This document shows positions 6,401 to 8,728 of a stretch of DNA of 8,728 bases, piece by piece. The notes beneath the pieces were generated by a model that did no database searches, was not told the origin of the DNA, and was given only the letters and a program-made list of their open reading frames with translations. How positions within the stretch are numbered: the stretch's first letter is position 1; each line of letters opens with the position of its first letter. Origin of the DNA: an uncultured Erysipelotrichaceae bacterium (GTDB lineage Bacteria; Bacillota_I; Bacilli_A; Erysipelotrichales; Erysipelotrichaceae); contig CAMWMY010000040.1 in NCBI GenBank assembly GCA_947175465.1, forward strand, positions 1 through 8,728, written 5' to 3'. Both the position numbers and the translations under genes were made by a program.

Positions 6401-7813
6401 ATGAAAGCATTTATGGATCAAAATTTTTTACTTGAAAATGAAACTGCGCAAAAGCTTTATCATCTGTATGCAAAAGAGATGCCTATTTTTGATTATCATA
6501 ATCATTTATCTGCACAAGAAATTTTTGAAAATAAGCAATTTCGTGGGATTACCGAAGCTTGGCTAGGCTTTGATCATTATAAATGGCGAGCGATGCGAAG
6601 CAATGGTGTGGAAGAAAAATATATTACAGGAAATGCTAGTGATTATGAAAAGTTTGAAAAATGGGCATTGACAGTTCCTGCTTTAATAGGAAATCCATTG
6701 TATCACTGGACGCATTTAGAATTGCAACGTTATTTTGATATTCATGAACCACTTCAAAAGAAAAATGCCAAAGATGTATATGATACATGCAATCGTTTGT
6801 TGCAAACAGAAGCTTTTCAAGTACGAAGTTTATTAAAAAGATTAAAAGTACATACTTTATGTACAACGGATGATCCTTGTGATGATTTACATTATCATAA
6901 GGCATTAAAAGATGAAAATTTTGAAGTTAAAGTGTTACCTACCTTTCGTGCAGATCGAGCTATTCATATTGAAAAAGAGAGCTTTCTTCCTTTTGTAGAA
7001 GAACTTGAAAAACTCATAAATACGCCTATTCAAACATATAAACAATTTGAAGAAGCTCTCCTTGATCGTGTTCTTTATTTTCATCATGTAGGTACACGCT
7101 TTGCAGATCATGGTTTAGATGAAATCTTATTTTTGCCTTGTACAGAAGAAGAGGCCGATGTTATTTTCCAAAAAGCATTACATCATGAAGAACTTACAAG
7201 AGATGAAATTCGTAAATTTCAAGGTAAGATTCAAGTAGCTTTAGGGAAGTGTTATCATTCTTTACAGTGGGCAATGCAACTTCATATTGGCCCAATGAGA
7301 AATAATGCAACACGTCGTTATCAAAGCATTGGAGCCGATGCAGGTTTTGATTCGATGATGGATGGCTTTGTTGCCCAAGATTTATCTCGTTTTTTAGATG
7401 CTTTGGATAAAGAGGAAACATTACCAAAAACTATTATATATTGTTTAAACCCTAAAGATAATGAAGTGATCTCTACAATGTTAGGAAACTTTCAAGATGG
7501 GATTATTCCAGGTAAAATTCAATTTGGAACAGCATGGTGGTTTAATGATCACAAGATAGGAATGCAACGACAAATGGAAGTATTAGCAGCTACAGGTGTA
7601 TTATCACGTTTTGTAGGTATGGTTACCGATTCAAGAAGTTTCTTGTCTTTTTCAAGACATGAATACTTTAGAAGAATTTTATGTAATTATTTAGGGACTT
7701 TAATAGAAAATGGAGAATATCCAAATGATATAGAGGCAGTAGGGAAAATTGTACAAGATATTTGTTTTGGCAATATTGTTTCTTACACCGAAGCAGGATA
7801 CAATACCAAGTAA
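6401..7813 (+). CDS. uxaC: Glucuronate (uronate) isomerase
   Basis: UxaC (EC 5.3.1.12) interconverts D-glucuronate and D-fructuronate, and in many species also D-galacturonate and D-tagaturonate. At 470 residues it has the full family length and belongs to the amidohydrolase superfamily. Key motifs are DYHNHL with the metal-binding pair His33/His35, TTDDP (155-159), PMRNNATR, WWFNDH (379-384) and TDSRSF with Asp410/Arg412, followed by the conserved RHEYFRRIL. It catalyses the first step of the pathway although it is encoded last. The ATG is two bases after the kdgK stop. The ribosome site GGAAGGG (6381-6387) is spaced rather far from it, so translation may depend on coupling with kdgK. Confidence 0.96.
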   Translation: MKAFMDQNFLLENETAQKLYHLYAKEMPIFDYHNHLSAQEIFENKQFRGITEAWLGFDHYKWRAMRSNGVEEKYITGNASDYEKFEKWALTVPALIGNPLYHWTHLELQRYFDIHEPLQKKNAKDVYDTCNRLLQTEAFQVRSLLKRLKVHTLCTTDDPCDDLHYHKALKDENFEVKVLPTFRADRAIHIEKESFLPFVEELEKLINTPIQTYKQFEEALLDRVLYFHHVGTRFADHGLDEILFLPCTEEEADVIFQKALHHEELTRDEIRKFQGKIQVALGKCYHSLQWAMQLHIGPMRNNATRRYQSIGADAGFDSMMDGFVAQDLSRFLDALDKEETLPKTIIYCLNPKDNEVISTMLGNFQDGIIPGKIQFGTAWWFNDHKIGMQRQMEVLAATGVLSRFVGMVTDSRSFLSFSRHEYFRRILCNYLGTLIENGEYPNDIEAVGKIVQDICFGNIVSYTEAGYNTK

Positions 7814-7819
7814 ACATCG

Positions 7820-7863
7820 AAAGTAGTAAAAGAAGATGATATCTTTCTTTAACTACTTTTTTT
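7820..7863 (+). terminator. Intrinsic terminator of the glucuronate operon
   Basis: AAAGTAGT (7820-7827) pairs perfectly with ACTACTTT (7852-7859). The stem continues inward (AAAGAA-GAT with ATC-TTTCTTT) with one mismatch and one bulged base, leaving a very short loop near 7838. A run of seven T (7857-7863) follows. It lies seven bases after the uxaC stop and marks the operon end. Confidence 0.9.
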
Positions 7864-7909
7864 ATGATGAAGATTACATTATTTACTTCCTTCTTTCTCT
7901 TATCGAATA

Positions 7910-7945
7910 TTGTAAGAAAATGAAAATGTATACGTATGTATATAT
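7910..7945 (+). promoter_or_regulatory. Weak candidate promoter/operator of the lipoprotein gene
   Basis: The lipoprotein gene follows a strong terminator, so it needs its own promoter. The best candidate I see is TTGTAA (7910-7915) with TATGTA (7935-7940), but the 19-base spacer is long. A GTATAC core (7928-7933), preceded by AAAT as in the first operon operator, lies inside it. The neighbouring ATACGTAT (7930-7937) is also palindromic. The region is AT-rich and these could be chance. Confidence 0.3.
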
Positions 7946-7974
7946 CCTTTTTCATTGGTAAGACTATGAGTGAT

Positions 7975-7980
7975 AGGAGG
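7975..7980 (+). promoter_or_regulatory. Ribosome binding site of the lipoprotein gene
   Basis: A perfect AGGAGG stands eight bases before the ATG at 7989. It is the strongest Shine-Dalgarno sequence in the window and supports the start and the reality of this otherwise unrecognised gene. Confidence 0.8.
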
Positions 7981-7988
7981 AATCAAAT

Positions 7989-8555
7989 ATGAAAAAATAT
8001 CAATCAATCCTTATAGGAGCATGCTTTATGCTTATGACTGCTTGTGGAACAAATAGTGGAAGTGAAACAGCGAATGTTCCTAAGAATACGAATGCATCAT
8101 CCTCTTCTATTCAAGGATCAGGAAATGTTGCGAGTACAACAATTGAAGATATGATGAGTTACTTTAAAGAAATGGGCCTTTCTTTTCCTAAGATAGCCAA
8201 CATTGATAAAATTGATTTTGCGGCATATGAAGGAAAAGTTCTTGAAAATAATGGTCAAAAAGCGTATTTATATCGTTTGAATAGCCAAGATTCAGCAATG
8301 AGAAAATTAATACAACAAGTGCGTGAAAAAGGAATTGCAAATGTGAAAATTGATAATGAGCAAAAGCAATATAGTGCTATGATCAATGGAGATTATTTAT
8401 TGCTTTATGATCAAGGAGCGAATATGAGCAATATAACAAGTGTTTTTCCTAACTTCCAAGAAGCTAATGTAAAAAAAGATACACAAGAGGTTAATGCTGA
8501 TACATCATCTTCCAATACTCCAACCCCAAATACAGAAGAAGAACCTAAAGAATAA
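7989..8555 (+). CDS. Small lipoprotein of unknown function
   Basis: This 188-residue protein has a lipoprotein signal peptide: a charged start (MKKYQ), a hydrophobic stretch (about 6-17) and the lipobox-like LMTAC with Cys19 as the lipidation site. It should be anchored to the outer face of the cell membrane. A Ser/Asn/Thr-rich linker runs from about 20 to 50. A compact middle part (about 52-160) follows with mixed helix/strand character (for example KIDFAAYEGKVLENNGQKAY and MINGDYLLLYDQG). The tail (about 161-188) is rich in Ser, Thr, Pro and Glu and very acidic. I do not recognise the family. It is separated from the uronate operon by a terminator, so a link in function is not shown; it does not look like a solute-binding protein, being too small. 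Confidence 0.8.
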   Translation: MKKYQSILIGACFMLMTACGTNSGSETANVPKNTNASSSSIQGSGNVASTTIEDMMSYFKEMGLSFPKIANIDKIDFAAYEGKVLENNGQKAYLYRLNSQDSAMRKLIQQVREKGIANVKIDNEQKQYSAMINGDYLLLYDQGANMSNITSVFPNFQEANVKKDTQEVNADTSSSNTPTPNTEEEPKE

Positions 8556-8582
8556 CTTTTCTTTCATATAAAATATTTATAA

Positions 8583-8642
8583 AAAAAGCAGGAATACGAT
8601 AGATATGCTCTAGAAAGAGTTGCTATGTGATTGCTGCTTTTT
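8583..8642. terminator. Structured, possibly bidirectional terminator
   Basis: AAAAAGCAG (8583-8591) pairs perfectly with CTGCTTTTT (8634-8642). The A-run at 8581-8587 would be a T-run on the other strand, so the element could stop transcription both ways. The 42-base loop can fold further: CTCT (8608-8611) with AGAG (8616-8619) around an AGAA loop, and ATAG (8599-8602) with CTAT (8623-8626). It lies 27 bases after the lipoprotein stop. Confidence 0.7.
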
Positions 8643-8728
8643 ATATTTATGAAATAAAAGTTGTCTTTTATATATTTATATTGTAACATAAATAGTGTAA
8701 TAATATGAGATATACTGTCTTCATCAAA
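8643..8728. other. AT-rich end of window without an assignable feature
   Basis: I see no reading frame of useful length, no RNA gene and no convincing promoter here. TTGTAA (8681-8686) and TATACT (8711-8716) resemble promoter boxes but are not correctly spaced to each other. Confidence 0.5.

Noticed and set aside
7668..7955. A 95-codon minus-strand frame across the uxaC end and the intergenic region
   Set aside because: It reads through the operon terminator stem, has no Shine-Dalgarno sequence before its ATG and is low in complexity (Leu, Lys, Ile, His).
8681..8716. Possible promoter at the window end (TTGTAA and TATACT)
   Set aside because: The boxes are 24 bases apart and no gene start is visible before the window ends.
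1..8728. CRISPR arrays, tRNA or rRNA genes, insertion sequences and phage genes
   Set aside because: I saw no regularly spaced repeats, no transposase or integrase motifs, no terminal inverted repeats and no cloverleaf or rRNA-like sequence.

Overview
The window is AT-rich, uses compact Shine-Dalgarno-led genes and the standard genetic code. It has intrinsic terminators with T-runs, a CcpA-type cre-like site and a lipoprotein of Gram-positive style. This points to a low-GC member of the Bacillota. The protein flavours (a Firmicutes-type SDR mannonate dehydrogenase, a KDPG aldolase with a C-terminal extension, a GH2 enzyme with a helical tail) suggest a gut anaerobe such as an Erysipelotrichia or Clostridia relative; the exact lineage is inference.

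Layout. Bases 2-46 are probably the last codons of an upstream gene, followed by an intrinsic terminator (68-114). A strong extended -10 promoter (145-173) carries two copies of the palindrome TGTATACA, one in the spacer and one at the predicted start point. A cre-like palindrome (188-202) lies just downstream. Six tightly packed plus-strand genes follow (277-7813, gaps of 1-18 bases): a GH2 beta-glycosidase (probable beta-glucuronidase), mannonate dehydratase (uxuA), SDR-type fructuronate reductase (uxuB), KDPG aldolase with a C-terminal VOC-like domain (eda), KDG kinase (kdgK) and glucuronate isomerase (uxaC). A clear terminator (7820-7863) closes the operon. A separate small lipoprotein gene of unknown function (7989-8555) follows, then a structured terminator (8583-8642) and 86 bases with no assignable feature.

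How the genes work together. The GH2 enzyme, which has no signal peptide, would release a uronic acid inside the cell from an imported conjugate or oligosaccharide. UxaC converts D-glucuronate to D-fructuronate, UxuB reduces it to D-mannonate, UxuA dehydrates that to 2-keto-3-deoxygluconate (KDG), KdgK phosphorylates it to KDPG, and Eda splits KDPG into pyruvate and glyceraldehyde-3-phosphate. This is the complete glucuronate (Ashwell) branch. The galacturonate-specific enzymes (tagaturonate reductase, altronate dehydratase) are absent here, which favours glucuronides as the substrate. No transporter or regulator gene lies in the window.

The pathway itself is known biology. The parts most worth following up are the VOC-like domain fused to the aldolase, the GH2 enzyme whose sequence looks beta-galactosidase-like but whose context is glucuronate, the twin-operator promoter, and the orphan lipoprotein.
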